NCBI GenBank assembly: GCA_963726775.1
Contig: CAVSDL010000001.1
Coordinates: 930,001 to 994,000 of the forward strand
Length of the DNA: 64,000 nucleotides
Reading direction: 5' to 3'
From: CAIWHR01 sp963726775
GTDB lineage: Bacteria; Pseudomonadota; Gammaproteobacteria; Burkholderiales; Casimicrobiaceae
Both the position numbers and the translations under genes were made by a program. Below the pieces are notes generated by a model, which saw only the letters and a list, made by a program, of their open reading frames with translations, did not search any database and had not been told where the DNA came from. This document shows positions 36,480 through 48,883 of this stretch, piece after piece (within the stretch, counting starts at the first letter, position 1; the number at the start of each line of letters is the position of its first letter).

Positions 36480-39400
36480 GTGTCTTGTCGCGGCGTCGCC
36501 GAAACGAAACAGGTTCCGGAATTGAACGTGAGCAAGCGGACGATTCTTGAACGATTGCTCGAGATCACGGCACGCTTCGGTCGCGCCGACTCGCTCGGGA
36601 AATACGCCGACGAGGAACCGCCGCTGCGATCGGAGTTGTTCAGCGCCGATCAGATGGAGCAGCACGGCAAGAACCTCGCGGTCGCGCACAGGCTGGCGCC
36701 GGGCCGTGCCGACCAGCTGCTGACACGGCTGGCCGAGAACGAAGCCATCCTGGTAGAAGTTTGCGACCTGCTGACTGCGGCGGTCACGGCAAACCGCCGC
36801 ATTACGCCCGCCGCGGAATGGCTGCTCGACAATTTCTATCTGATCGAAGAGCAGATCCGTACGGCCAAGCGGCACTTGCCCAAAGGATACAGCCGCGAGC
36901 TTCCCCGATTGGCGCACGGGCCTTCCGCCAAACTTCCGCGGGTCTACGACCTCGCGTTCGAGGCGATCTCTCATGGCGACGGCAGAGTCGACGCGGAGAG
37001 TCTTTCGCGTTTCGTGGCGGCCTACCAGACGGTGACGCCGCTCAAGGTGGGCGAATTGTGGGCCATTCCCATCATGCTGCGACTGGCGCTCATCGAGAAT
37101 CTCCGCCGCGTCGGAGTCCGGATTGCGGCCAGTACGATCGACCGGAACCGGGCCGACGCGTGGGCGGACCAGATGATGGACGTCGCCGAGCACGATCCCA
37201 AGAGCCTGATTCTGGTGATTGCGGACATGGCGCGTTCGAACCCGCCGATGGTGAGTTCGTTCGTCGCCGAACTCGCGCGCCGGTTGCAGGGACAGAGCGC
37301 CGCGCTGGCTTTGCCGCTCACCTGGATCGAGCAGCGACTTTCCGAGTCAGGCTTCACGATCGAACAGCTGGTGCAATCGGAAACGCAGGAACAGGCCGGC
37401 GATCAGGTTTCGATCAGCAACACGATCGGCAGTCTTCGCTTTCTGGGATCGATGGACTGGCGCGAGTTCGTCGAAACGATGAGCATCGTCGAGCAGAAGC
37501 TGCGGGAAGATCCGGGCGGGCTCTACGGCAGAATGGATTTTGCGACGCGCGATCGCTACCGGCACGTCGTGGAGGAGATCGCGAAAGGCAGTCATCTGTC
37601 CGAAAGCGAGGTGGCGCGCAAGGCGATCCAGCTCGCGTACGAGGGCACCGCCGGTAATGTCGGCAGGAGCGGCAACGACGATCGGGCAGCGCACGTCGGT
37701 TTCTATCTGGTCGACAAGGGGCGGCCGCGGCTCGAACGAGCGGCAGAGATGCGTCTTTCACCGTCCGAGGCTCTCCTCCGGGTAGCACGGCGGATCCCTT
37801 TGCTGCTGTACCTGGGCACGATCGCGGTGATCACGGCGACCCTCACCGCGGCCCTGTTGGCGAAGGCGCATGGCGACGGTGTTGCCGATGACTGTGCTCG
37901 TGCCGCTCGGAATCCTCCTGCTGCTGGCCACCAGCCAACTGGCCGTGGGGATGGTGAACTGGCTGGCGACATTGCTGGTGACGCCGCGTCCCGCTGCCGC
38001 GAATGGATTTTTCCCAGGGGATTCCGACGCAGTCGCGCACGCTGGTGGTGGTCCCGACGATGCTCACCAGCGCGAAGACATCGAAGACCTGGTCGAGGCG
38101 CTGGAGGTCCGGTTCCTCGCCAACCGGGACGACCATCTGCATTTTGGCCTGCTGACCGATTTTCAGGATGCGTCGTCGGAAACACTGCCCGAGGACGAGT
38201 CCCTGTTGTGGCTCGCTCGAAAGGGCATCGAGGACCTGAACGAAAAGTACCGGCTTGCGGCGATCCCGCCCGAGGATAGCGCGACCGGCGACACCTTCTT
38301 TCTCTTTCACCGTCCGCGCCGCTGGAACCCGCAGGATCGGATATGGATGGGCTATGAGCGCAAGCGCGGAAAGCTTGCGGACCTGAATTCGTTCCTGCGC
38401 GGCGGCGGAAGAGACCGCTTCTCGCTCGTCGTCGGCGAGACCACGGTGCTGCCGCACGTGAAGTACGTGATCACGCTCGACACCGACACGCAGCTGCCGC
38501 GCGACTCGGCGCGGCAGTTCGTCGGCGTGATGGCGCACCCGCTGAACCGTGCGCGCTTCGATACCGCCGGCAAGCGCAAAGGCGCCGAGCGGGTGACCGA
38601 AGGGTACGGGATACTGCAGCCGCGCGTCGAGCATCAGCCTGCCCGGCGCGAACCGCTCGTGGTACGCGCGCCTGCACGGGGGCGACCCGGGCATCGACCC
38701 CTATACGCGCGCCGTCTCCGACGTCTACCAGGATGTGTTCCGCGAGGGCTCGTTCATCGGCAAGGGGATCTACGACGTCGACGCGTTCGAGCGCGCCCTC
38801 AACGGTCGCTTTCCCGAGAACCGGATCCTGAGCCACGATCTGCTCGAGGGTTGCTACGCGCGATCGGGTTGCTGAGCGACGTGCAGTTGTACGAGGAGCA
38901 TCCGTCGACCTATGGCGCGGACATCAGCCGCCGGCACCGCTGGATTCGCGGCGACTGGCAGCTGGTGGGATGGCTGCTGCCGCTCGTGCCCGGCCCCGGC
39001 AAGCGCCGGCTCGAGAAATCCATTGTCGGCGCTTTCGCAGTGGAAGCTCTTCGACAACCTGCGGCGCAGTCTCGTCCCGGCGGGCTTGACCTGCTGCTGC
39101 TGCTCGGCTGGACGGTGCTCCCGCATGCCTGGCTGTGGACGTTGGTCGGTGATCGCGATCCTGTTGCTACCGTCGGCGAGCGCCTTCATCCTGGATTTGT
39201 TGCGGAAGCCGGACGAGGTGCTGCTGCGGCAGCACCTCGCCGCCACCGCCAGGCGTGGCCGGCCGGCACGCCGCTCAAACGGCGCTGACGCTCGCCTTCC
39301 TCCCCTACGAGGCGACGGTCAACCTCGATGCGATCGCCCGCACCGCGTGGCGGATGCTCGTCACGCATCGACGGCTTCTCGAATGGAATCCGTCCGCCGC

Positions 39401-42400
39401 CGACGAACCCGATCGTCGCCGCTTCGACGACACGATCGAGCCGCTCCGCACTTGCAACGTCGGTCAAGTCGATGTGGATCGCTCCGGTCATCGCCACCGC
39501 TACAGCGATCCTGTTGGCGGTATCCGCGTCCGTCCGCCTTGGCGGAAGCCGCGCCGATACTCTTTCTGTGGTTCGTCTCACCCGGCCATCGCATGGTGGA
39601 TCAGCCGGCCGCTCGTTCGCCGCGAAGCGCGACTGACGATGGACCAGACGCTCTTCCTCCGAAAGCTCGCGCGAAGGACATGGGCGTTCTTCGAGACCTT
39701 CGTCGGTCCGGACGACCAATGGCTTCCGCCGGACAACTGCCAGGAACATCCGGTCGCCAGCGTCGCGCACCGCACATCGCCGACGAACATGGGACTTGCG
39801 CTGCTGGCGAATCTGACGGCCTACGATTTCGGCTACATCCCGGCCGGACAACTCATCCTGCGCACGGCGAATGCGATGAGCACGATGAAGACCATGGAAC
39901 GGCACGAGGGCCACTTCTACAACTGGTACGACACGCAGTCGCTGAAGCCGCTGCCGCCGCTCTATGTCTCGGCGGTGGACAGCGGGAACCTCGCGGGCCA
40001 TCTGATGACGTTGCGGCCGGGACTTCTCGCGCTCGCCGACGACAGGATCCTGGATGCGACGATGGTTCGAAGGCTTGAGCGACACGCTGCGGACACTCAC
40101 CGACGCCGTTGGCGGAGCCGCTCCGGCGCCGCTTGTTCGCCTGCAGCGGGAACTGGAAGCCGCGTACGACTCCCGGCCCGCGACCATCGCAGCGGCGCGG
40201 CAGTGGCTCGACCGGATCGACGCGAGCGTCGCCGAGGTCGCCGCGCAGGTCGCCGGCATTCCCGGCCCCGATTCCGCCAGCGCACCTGCGCCTGCGAGTG
40301 AGGCGACGTTCTGGGCGGATGCCCTCGTCCGCCAGTGCCGGATCATGCAGGACGAGCTGGCGTTTCTCGCGCCGTGGAGCGCGCTGCCGCGCCGCGCCGA
40401 GCGGAGTCGGCGACCTCCTGGGCATCCGCGAGATTCCGACGTTGCGCGAGCTTGCGGCGCTCGAAGTGGAATTGCTGCCGGCCATCGAGCGCGCGGCGGC
40501 GCGCGGACGCGTCGCCCGCCGACCGCGCATGGCTCGATGCGTTGGGCCGAGTCGCCGCCGAAGCGAGCCATCGCGCCACCGAGCGGATGGCGGAGATCGA
40601 GCGCCTGGTGCAGCAATGCGATGAACTGGCCCGCATGGAGTACGACTTTCTCTACGACAGGGCGCGTCACCTGCTGGCCATCGGGTACAACGTCGGCGAG
40701 CGCAGGCGGGATCCGAGTTATTACGATTTGCTCGCTTCGGAAGCGAGGTTCTCCAGTTTCGTGGCGATTGCACAGGGACAGCTGCCGCAGGAGAACTGGT
40801 TCGCGCTCGGGCGCCTGCTCACGACCGCGGGGGGGCAATCGGTACTCCTGTCCTGGAGCGGTTCGATGTTCGAGTACCTGATGCCGCTCCTGGTGATGCC
40901 GACGTACGACAACACGCTGCTCGACCAGACCTATCGCGTGATCGGTGGAGCGACAGATCGCGTACGGGAAGCAGCGCGGCGTGCCCTGGGGCATCTCGGA
41001 ATGCGGCTACAACTCGGTCGACGCGAGCCTCAACTACCAGTACCGCGCCTTTGGCGTGCCCGGTCTGGGGTTGAAGCGCGGACTCGCGGAGGATCTCGTC
41101 ATCGCTCCCTACGCGTCGGCGCTCGCGCTGATGGTGGCGCCCGAGGAGTCGTGCCTCAACCTGCAGCGGCTGGCCGCCGACGGGCTCGCCGGGACGATTC
41201 GGCCTCTACGAGGCGATCGACTACACGCCTGCGCGCCTGCCGCGCGGGCAAACCAGCGCCGTCGTGCGCTCGTTCATGGCGCATCACCAGGGCATGATCC
41301 TGCTCTCGCTGGCGCACGTGCTGCTCGGCCCGTCCGATGCAGAAGCGTTTCGAGTCGGACCCGCTGTTCAAGGCGACCCTGCTGTTGCTGCAGGAGCGCA
41401 TCCCGAAGGTCGCGGCGCTCTATGCGCACCCCGCCGAACTTTCGGCGATTCGCGGGATTTCGGAGCGGTCCGGAGGCGCCGGTACGCGTGCTCGGCAGCC
41501 CCGACACGCCGATACCGGAAGTGCAGCTGCTGTCGAACGGCAGATACCACGTCATGGTCACGAACGCGGGCGGCGGGAGCACCCGCTGGAAGGACCTCGC
41601 CGTCACCCGCTGGCGCGAAGACAGCACCTGCGACAACTGGGGCACGTTCTGCTACATCCGCGACGTGGCGAGCGGGGACTTCTGGTCGACCGCGCATCAG
41701 CCGACGGGAAACGGCCGGCACACTACGAAGCGATATTCACCGAAGCACGCGCCGAATTTCGCCGGCGCGACAACGACTTCGAATCGCATACCGAGATCGT
41801 CGTTTCGCCGGAAGACGACATCGAGCTGCGCCGGCTGCGCATCACCAACCACTCGCGGACGCGGCGAACGATCGACGTCACGAGCTACGCGGAAGTCGCT
41901 CTCGCGTCGCCGGCCGCGGACGCGCTGCATCCGGCGTTTTCCAATCTCTTCGTGCAGACGGAGATCATCCCGCAGCGGCAGGCCATCCTGTGCACGCGTC
42001 GGCCCCGCTCGCTCGACGAGCATGCGCCCTGGATGTTTCACCTCATGGCCGTCCACGGGCCGGATTCGCTGGACGTTTCCTACGAGACGGACCGCATGGC
42101 GTTCATCGGACGCGGACGCACGGTCGCCGCTCCGCAGGCGATGACCGATGCCGGAAAGCTGTCCGGCAACCAGGGTTCGGTCCTCGATCCGATCGTCGCG
42201 ATCCGGCATCGGATGACGCTCGATCCGCAACAGACGGCAACGATCGATATCGCATCCGGCATGGCCGAAACGCGCGACGCCGCATTGAGTCTCGTCGGAA
42301 AATATCAGGATCGGCATCTGGCGGACCGCGTTTTCGATCTGGCATGGACGCACAGCTGGGTGACGCTGCGGCAGATCAATGCCACCGAGTCCGATGCGCA

Positions 42401-45368
42401 GCTCTATGCACGCCTCGCCAGTTCCGTCATCTACGCCAATGCCTCGCTGCGCGCGGAAGCCGGCGTTCTCCTGAGGAACCGGCGCGGGCAGTCCGGGCTG
42501 TGGAGCTACGCGATTTCGGGCGATCTGCCGATCGTTCTGCTGCAGATCGGCAGATCGCGGAAAACATCGATCTCGTGCGCCGGCTGGTGCAGGCGCACGC
42601 GTACTGGCGGTTGAAGGGGCTGGCGGTGGACCTCGTGATCTGGAACGAGGACCGCGGCGGATATCGGCAGGTCCTCCAGGATCAGATCATGGGGCTGATC
42701 GCCGCCGGCATCGAAGCGCACGTGATGGATCGACCGGGCGGGATCTTCGTGCGGCGGGCGGAGCAGATCGCGGACGAGGACCGCATCCTGCTCCAATCCG
42801 TGGCGCGCGCCATCATCACCGACCGCCGGGGGAGTCTGGTGGAACAGGTCACCCGTCGCGGCCCGCTGGAGGTGCGGGTCCCGCGCCTCGTGCCGACCCG
42901 AAACCATCGTGGCGAAATCCCGCCCGCCGACCTGCCCTCGCGCGAATTGATCCTGTTCAACGGGCTTGGGGGATTCACGCCCGACGGCAGCGAGTACGTC
43001 ATCACGATGCGCCCGGGACAGGCGACGCCGGCGCCCTGGGTCAATGTGCTCGCGAACCCGAATTTCGGGACGGTGATTTCCGAGAGCGGACTCGCGTATA
43101 CGTGGAGCGAGAACGCACACGAGTTCCGTCTCACGCCATGGCACAACGACCCCGTGAGCGATGCGAGCGGAGAGGCCTTCTTCCTTCGCGACGAAGAGTC
43201 CGGCCATTTCTGGTCGCCTGCGCCGTTGCCCCGTCGCGGAGCCGGCGCCTATGTCACCCGTCACGGATTCGGCTACAGCGTCTTCGAGCACCGCGAGGAT
43301 GGAATCAGCTCCGAGCTGTGCGTGTACGTGGCCATCGATGCCTCGGTGAAGTTCTCGGTGCTGAAGGTTCGCAACACATCGGGTCGGTCGCGCCGGCTTT
43401 CGGCCACCGGTTATGTGGAATGGGTGCTTGGAGATCTGCGGCCCAAGACGACGATGCACGTGATCACCGAAATCGAGACAAAGAGCGGCGCGCTGCTGGC
43501 GCGCAACTCCTACAACACCGAGTTCCCCGACCGCGTCGCCTTCTTCGATGTGGACGACCCGACCCGCAGCGTGAGCGGTGACCGCACCGAATTCCTGGGA
43601 CGCAACGGCGCGCTGCGCAATCCGGCCGCGATGGCGCGATCGCGCCTTTCCGGCAAGGTGGGCGCAGCGCTCGATCCGTGCGGCGCCATCCAGGTCCCGT
43701 TCGAACTGGCCGATGGTCAGGAGCGCGAGATCGTCTTCCGGCTTGGCGTGGGCCGCAATGCCGCCGACGCCGGCAGCCTCGTGCAACGCTTCCGGGGATC
43801 GACCGCCGCTCATGGCGCGCTGGACGCGGTACGGGCGCACTGGAAGCGCACGCTCGGCGCCGTGCAGGTGGAAACGCCGGACGCGTCGCTCGACGTGCTG
43901 GCCAACGGCTGGCTCCTGTACCAGACGGTGGCGTGCCGCCTGTGGGCGCGGAGCGGCTACTACCAATCGGGCGGAGCCTTCGGCTTTCGCGACCAGTTGC
44001 AGGACGTGATGGCGCTCGTCCACGCCGAACCGGCGCTCATGCGCGAGCACCTGCTTCGCTGCGCGGGTCGTCAGTTCGTGGAAGGCGATGTCCAGCATTG
44101 GTGGCATCCGCCGTCGGGCCGGGGCGTGCGCACGCGCTGTTCGGACGACTATCTCTGGCTGCCCCTCGCGACGGCGCGCTATGTGAAGGCGACCGGTGAC
44201 AGCGGCGTGCTGGATGAATCGATTCATTTCCTGGAAGGTCGCCCCGTGAACCCCGGGGACGACTCCTACTACGACCTGCCCGGCCGGTCCGGAGAATCGG
44301 CCAGCGTTTACCAGCACTGCGTGCGCGCGATCGTGCATGGCCTGCAATACGGTGCGCACGGCCTGCCGCTGATGGGCTCCGGCGACTGGAACGACGGCAT
44401 GAACCTGGTCGGGATCAAGGGCACGGGCGAGAGCGTCTGGCTGGGCTTTTTCCTTTGTACCGTGCTGAAGCAATTCGCCGAGGTCGCGCGAGTGAAGGGC
44501 GACGTCGTCGTTCGTCGAGCGATGCGAGGCGGAGGAGATCGAGCTTCGCCGGAACCTCGAGCAGCACGGCTGGGACGGCGAGTGGTATCGGCGCGCGTAT
44601 TTCGATGATGGCTCGCCGCTGGGATCGGCGAGCAACGTCGAGTGCCGGATCGACTCCGTCGCGCAAAGCTGGTCGGTGCTGTCCGGTGCGGGCGACGCCA
44701 AGCGCTCGCGGATGGCAATGAAGGCCGTCGATGAACGTCTCGTGCGGCGCGACCACGCGTTGATCCAGCTTCTGGATCCACCCTTCGACCGATCGAATCT
44801 CGACCCGGGCTACATCAGAGGCTACGTCCCGGGCGTGCGGGAGAACGGCGGCCAGTACACGCACGGTGCGATCTGGGCGGCGATGGCTTTCGCGGCCATG
44901 GGTGATCGCGAACGTGCCTGGGAACTCACGACGATGATGAACCCGGTGAACCATACGCGAACGCCGGAGGGCATGGCGACCTACAAGGTGGAGCCCTATG
45001 TGATCGCCGCCGATGTCTACGCGCTGGCGCCGCATACCGGCCGCGGCGGATGGAGCTGGTACACGGGATCGGCCGGCTGGATGTACCGTCTCATCGTCGA
45101 ATCGCTCCTCGGAGTGACGCTCGAAAGGGATTGTCTGCGCTTCACGCCGTGCCTTCCCGCGGACTGGACTGCGTTCACGATGCGGTACCGGTACCGTGAG
45201 ACGATGTACGACATCGCCATCCGGCAGACACTCGCCGGTGCCGGCGCAAGAATCCGTGCAACCAGCGTAACGGTTGATGGCGTCGTGCAAACCGACGGCT
45301 CGGTGCACCTCGTCGACGATCGCGCCGTGCACGAGATCGTGGTCGAGGTGCACGCGGCTGCAATGTAG
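36480..45368 (+). pseudogene. Cyclic beta-1,2-glucan synthase (NdvB type), heavily frameshifted
   Basis: About 8.9 kb whose pieces collinearly match a roughly 2,900-residue cyclic beta-1,2-glucan synthase. The N-terminal helical region is open at 36480-37860. The membrane and GT84 glycosyltransferase part (VKYVITLDTDTQLPRDSARQ, then HRWIRGDWQLV) follows, then a glucoamylase-like region (AHRTSPTNMGLALLANLTAY) and the C-terminal GH94-type phosphorylase part (GSGDWNDGMNLVGIKGTGES, 42545-45368). The frame changes repeatedly, for example near 37868, 37988, 38075, 38627, 38870, 39018, 39085, 40070, 41195, 41330, 41470, 41710, 42545 and 44512. Most look like one-base gains or losses in short C or G runs, and in-frame stops are rare inside each piece. 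Either a recent pseudogene or locally poor sequence. The start is uncertain (GTG at 36480 or 36528). Confidence 0.85.
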
Positions 45369-45738
45369 TGAAAGGCAGGGCCGGACTCGTACGGCGACCG
45401 ACCGGACTGGCAGCGCGATTCGTTCGTGCCTGGTGGACCACTGCGCGAACCCCGGGCCATTCGGCACTCGGACAAAATGCATGGCGGTACGAGCATCACG
45501 CCTACACAGTACGTCACGCGGCGCGCCGTTTGCTCAATCGACACCTCGATTTGATTGCGCCACCTGCCTCCGCCGGGCGACGGAGGCACAGTTGGGAATG
45601 GAGATGCTGCAACATCACGGACCGCCGATGAAGGGCACTCCGGTAATTCTGCCGGGCAAGTCGATTCCGGCAATTCGCGTTCATGCGGTCACGAATTGCC
45701 TCCATCAACACGCAGACAGGAGCGCGCAGCAATGAAGT
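45369..45738. other. Intergenic region, no gene recognised
   Basis: A 370-bp stretch between the glucan synthase remnant and tRNA-Lys(TTT). I see no coding sequence or obvious terminator in it. Confidence 0.4.
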
Positions 45739-45814
45739 TGGTAGGCCGTGCTGGATTTGAACCAGCGACCAACGGATTAAAAGTCCGCTGCTCTACCAAC
45801 TGAGCTAACGGCCC
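45739..45814 (-). tRNA. tRNA-Lys (anticodon TTT)
   Basis: A 76-nt cloverleaf with encoded CCA. The acceptor stem begins GGGCCGT, the D-arm is TTAGCTCAGTTGGTAGAGC, the anticodon loop CTTTTAA reads TTT, and the T-loop is GGTTCAAATCC. It differs from the tRNA-Lys(CTT) at 18370-18445 at only a handful of positions. Confidence 0.96.
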
Positions 45815-45929
45815 ATGCTGAAGGGGCGAGATTATAGCCGATCCGTGTGACCTGTCGGGTCCGGGGCCGCGCACCACAGGTTCGGTGCGCCTTGCGCAGA
45901 CAGGATGCGCCAGGCGATAGTGGCCGCGA

Positions 45930-46385
45930 TCAATGCGTGTCGCGCGTGAGGAATGGCGGCAGCGACGCAAAGTCGATGCCTTCTTCCAGCAAGGCGTCGG
46001 ATTCTTCCTTCGAGGCCTGTCCGCGGATCGGGCGCGCGGGGGCTTCCTCGTAGTGGATCTTGCGGGCTTCCTCGGGGAAACGGCGGCCGACGTTTTCGGT
46101 GTTGCGGACGATCTCGCGCAGCTTCGCGACGAGCTCCGCGGGGAACCCGGCGACGCTTTCCACCGTTTGGGGGACGGCGGTCGAGGGAACTGCGCGGGGC
46201 GACTCGTCGACCGCCGCATTCTTGCCGACGCGGACCTTTGCCGAGGGCACGCGCGCAACGCCCGCGTCGTCGCATACCGGGCATCGAACCATGGCCGACT
46301 CGGCCTGGCGCGCAAAGTCCTCCGTCGAGGCGAACCAGCCCTCGAAGCGGTGACCCTGCGTGCACGCCAGTTCAAAGATGATCAT
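45930..46385 (-). CDS. DUF1178 family protein
   Basis: A 151-residue protein beginning MIIFELACTQGHRFEGWFAS, with a CPVCDD pair near residue 35 and the C-terminal block EESDALLEEGIDFASLPPFL. These match DUF1178, a zinc-ribbon-like family of unknown function common in proteobacteria. Confidence 0.88.
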   Translation of the reverse strand: MIIFELACTQGHRFEGWFASTEDFARQAESAMVRCPVCDDAGVARVPSAKVRVGKNAAVDESPRAVPSTAVPQTVESVAGFPAELVAKLREIVRNTENVGRRFPEEARKIHYEEAPARPIRGQASKEESDALLEEGIDFASLPPFLTRDTH

Positions 46386-46470
46386 GGATATTCAACGTCC
46401 AATGGCTACGCCGCGTTGACCCGTGGCCGTCGGGGCCCGTTCATGCAACGAAGGCAACTGCGAACGGGCT

Positions 46471-47589
46471 CTAACCCGCCCGGTCCAGCCTCCCTATCTG
46501 GTACTGCAGCGCAGCGACGCAACCCCCGACGATGGAAAAGAACGCAAGGAACGAGCCAAGTGCCAGCGTCGAGAGACCGGAAATTCCCTGCCCGATCGTG
46601 CAGCCCAGCGCGGTGACGCCGCCGAAGCCCATCAGGATCCCGCCGACGATGTGGTTGACGAGGTCTTCGGTCGTCGCGAAGCCCTCCCAGCGAAACGTCT
46701 TCGTCGCCAGCGCCATTCCGGCCGCGCCCACGACAGTCCCCAGCACCGCGGCGATGCCGAATGTCACGACGCGCGTCTGGTCGGTCCAGTAGACCAGAAG
46801 TTCCAGCAGGTATGCGACCGGCGCGATGAAGCTCAGCGACTCCATCCGTCCCGAATTCGTCGCGACGAAGCTTTCCTCGAGCGTCCTGGGGTCCTCGGCG
46901 AGATGGCCGAGGTGCCCGGAGACGTACCAGCCGCCGACGACGACTGCGCCGACGACGATCCCGCCGACGATCATGTCACGCGCCTCGCGAAAACCCCGGC
47001 TCGCGAAAACCCACGCCGCGAGACCGGCCGCGATCGCGAACGGCAGGAGCGCCTTCGCCACGGCGCCGACGCCGAGCGCGGCTACGACCGAGGGCACGTC
47101 GGACGTCGCCGCGCCGATCGTCGCCAGATCGTAGCGGACCGGATCGAGCACGGTGACGCGCCAGACGGCGAACAGGCCTTTCAGCGTCATGTACGCGGAG
47201 ATCCCGATGAAGACGAGAACGATCAGCGACTTGAGGCTGCCGCCGCCGATGCGGATCAGCGTCTTGCTCCCGCATCCGGAGCCCAGCGTCATCCCGAAGC
47301 CGAACACGAAGCCGCCGACCGCCATTGACAACCACGCCACCTTGCTGCCCGCGTACAGCGATTTCGAAATGTCCACGAGCCCCGCGGCCTGCAGCGTGGC
47401 GGCTCCGGTGATGGCCACGGCGATCGCCAGCACCCACATCCGCATCCGGCGCCAGTCGCCGAAGTTCGCGGCATCCGCGATCGCGCCCATCGTGCAGAAG
47501 TTAACGCGCTGCGCGACGGCGCCGAACGCCACGGCGAGCGCAAAGGCGAGTCCGGTGACGACGACAGGCAGCATTTCCACACTGGGCAT
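46471..47589 (-). CDS. YeeE/YedE family sulfur-compound transporter
   Basis: A 372-residue inner-membrane protein with about ten helices. It carries the conserved cysteines of the family in RVNFCTMGAI, TLGSGCGSKTLIRIGGGSLK and ALGCTIGQGISGLS. In the thiosulfate transporter TsuA/YeeE these cysteines pass the ligand through the membrane. I chose the ATG at 47589 (MPSVEM); an upstream extension to 47643 is less protein-like. No TusA-like partner gene is adjacent. Confidence 0.88.
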   Translation of the reverse strand: MPSVEMLPVVVTGLAFALAVAFGAVAQRVNFCTMGAIADAANFGDWRRMRMWVLAIAVAITGAATLQAAGLVDISKSLYAGSKVAWLSMAVGGFVFGFGMTLGSGCGSKTLIRIGGGSLKSLIVLVFIGISAYMTLKGLFAVWRVTVLDPVRYDLATIGAATSDVPSVVAALGVGAVAKALLPFAIAAGLAAWVFASRGFREARDMIVGGIVVGAVVVGGWYVSGHLGHLAEDPRTLEESFVATNSGRMESLSFIAPVAYLLELLVYWTDQTRVVTFGIAAVLGTVVGAAGMALATKTFRWEGFATTEDLVNHIVGGILMGFGGVTALGCTIGQGISGLSTLALGSFLAFFSIVGGCVAALQYQIGRLDRAG

Positions 47590-47826
47590 CCGGAAATTAT
47601 GGCATGCACCCCGGCGCGCGCTGGGAACGAGGGCCTCCGCCAAGTCGACACCTCGCGCTCGCTGCGACTATTTTGCTATCCATATCAATATGTTGGATGC
47701 GGCACATGCCCACCGCGGCTGGCAGGAGGCGCGGTGGCTTGACCCCGCCGGAACCGACCCGTCGTTTACAGCGACACGCGGGTCCAACGGATGGACCCCG
47801 CCCGACAAACCTTCGCGGAGGACGAC

Positions 47827-48774
47827 ATGGCAGCAAACTTTGGCAGGGAGCGGCGGCAAGTTTCGATATCGCAGGACGAGGCGGGGACGGGTGCGCCGAC
47901 ACGCAAGGGCGCCAGGTTCGGGATCGGATTGGCGATCGCGCTGGCGCTCGCCGCCGGGTCCGCCGGGGCGGTCGGCCGCCTCGGGACTCTCGATCTCGCG
48001 AACCGCGGCGATGGCCACGCGCTTCCCGTCTACGCCAAGGACGGCCGCTTCTGGGTCGTCGGCACGCCCGGCCAGGAATACGCAATCCGCTTCTGCAACT
48101 CGACCGGCGGCCGGGTGCTCGCCGTCATGAGCGTGGACGGTGTCAACATCGTCAGCGGCGACACGGCATCGCCCGCGCAATCGGGCTACGTGCTGAATGC
48201 CTACGAATGCGCCGACATTCAGGGCTGGCGCAAGAATCTCGCGCGCACCGCAGCGTTCTATTTCACCGATCTGGGGGACTCGTACGCCGCGCGCACCGGT
48301 CGCCCGGACAACGTCGGCGTCATCGGGGTCGCCGTGTTCCGCGAGCGGCAGGAGCCGGTGGCGTGGAACGATTTCCGCGGCAAGATCGCCAGCGAAGCGC
48401 GACGCGACGCGCAGGCGGCGAAGCCGGAAGCTGCGGCCGCGGGAGGCGTCGGCCCGGACGCTCGCGCGAGCGCCGACGCGCCGGCGCGCGACGAAACAGG
48501 GCGCGGAGCCTTGGCGTCGCCGGCAACCGTGCAGCCGGTGCCGGCGCCGGTGGCGAAACTCGGCACCGGGCACGGGCGCAGCGAGCATTCGCCTGTGCAA
48601 GTCGTACGCTTCGAGCGCGAAAGCGCGACGCCGAACGAGACCATCGCAATCCATTACGATCGCCGCGAGAACCTCGTGGCGATGGGCATCCTGCCGCCGC
48701 CCGTCGTCGCCGGCGTGCCCAACCCGTTTCCGGCGTGGACCCCGCGCTTCGTGCCGAATCCGCCGCGGTGGTGA
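47827..48774 (+). CDS. Membrane-anchored protein upstream of the ECF sigma gene
   Basis: A 315-residue protein. A single N-terminal hydrophobic segment (FGIGLAIALALAAGSAGAVG) is followed by a beta-rich domain (WVVGTPGQEYAIRFCNSTGG) and an Ala/Pro-rich C-terminal linker ending NPFPAWTPRFVPNPPRW. GGAGG lies seven bases before the ATG at 47827. I do not recognise the family. It is followed after 109 bp by the sigma factor gene on the same strand, so it may belong to the same regulon. Confidence 0.7.
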   Translation: MAANFGRERRQVSISQDEAGTGAPTRKGARFGIGLAIALALAAGSAGAVGRLGTLDLANRGDGHALPVYAKDGRFWVVGTPGQEYAIRFCNSTGGRVLAVMSVDGVNIVSGDTASPAQSGYVLNAYECADIQGWRKNLARTAAFYFTDLGDSYAARTGRPDNVGVIGVAVFRERQEPVAWNDFRGKIASEARRDAQAAKPEAAAAGGVGPDARASADAPARDETGRGALASPATVQPVPAPVAKLGTGHGRSEHSPVQVVRFERESATPNETIAIHYDRRENLVAMGILPPPVVAGVPNPFPAWTPRFVPNPPRW

Positions 48775-48883
48775 GGCGTCGACGCCGACGCTTGCGGATC
48801 CGGTCGCCCGCCGCTACGCAGGCGGCTTCCAGACGGTTGCGTCGGTTGACGCCGCGCGCGGGCGACTCGCATACTCGCGGGCC

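Noticed and set aside
42506..44701. 731-codon minus-strand open frame opposite the glucan synthase
   Set aside because: Composition is Arg/His-rich without motifs, while the plus strand carries clear conserved GH94 motifs. Long antisense frames are common in high-GC sequence.
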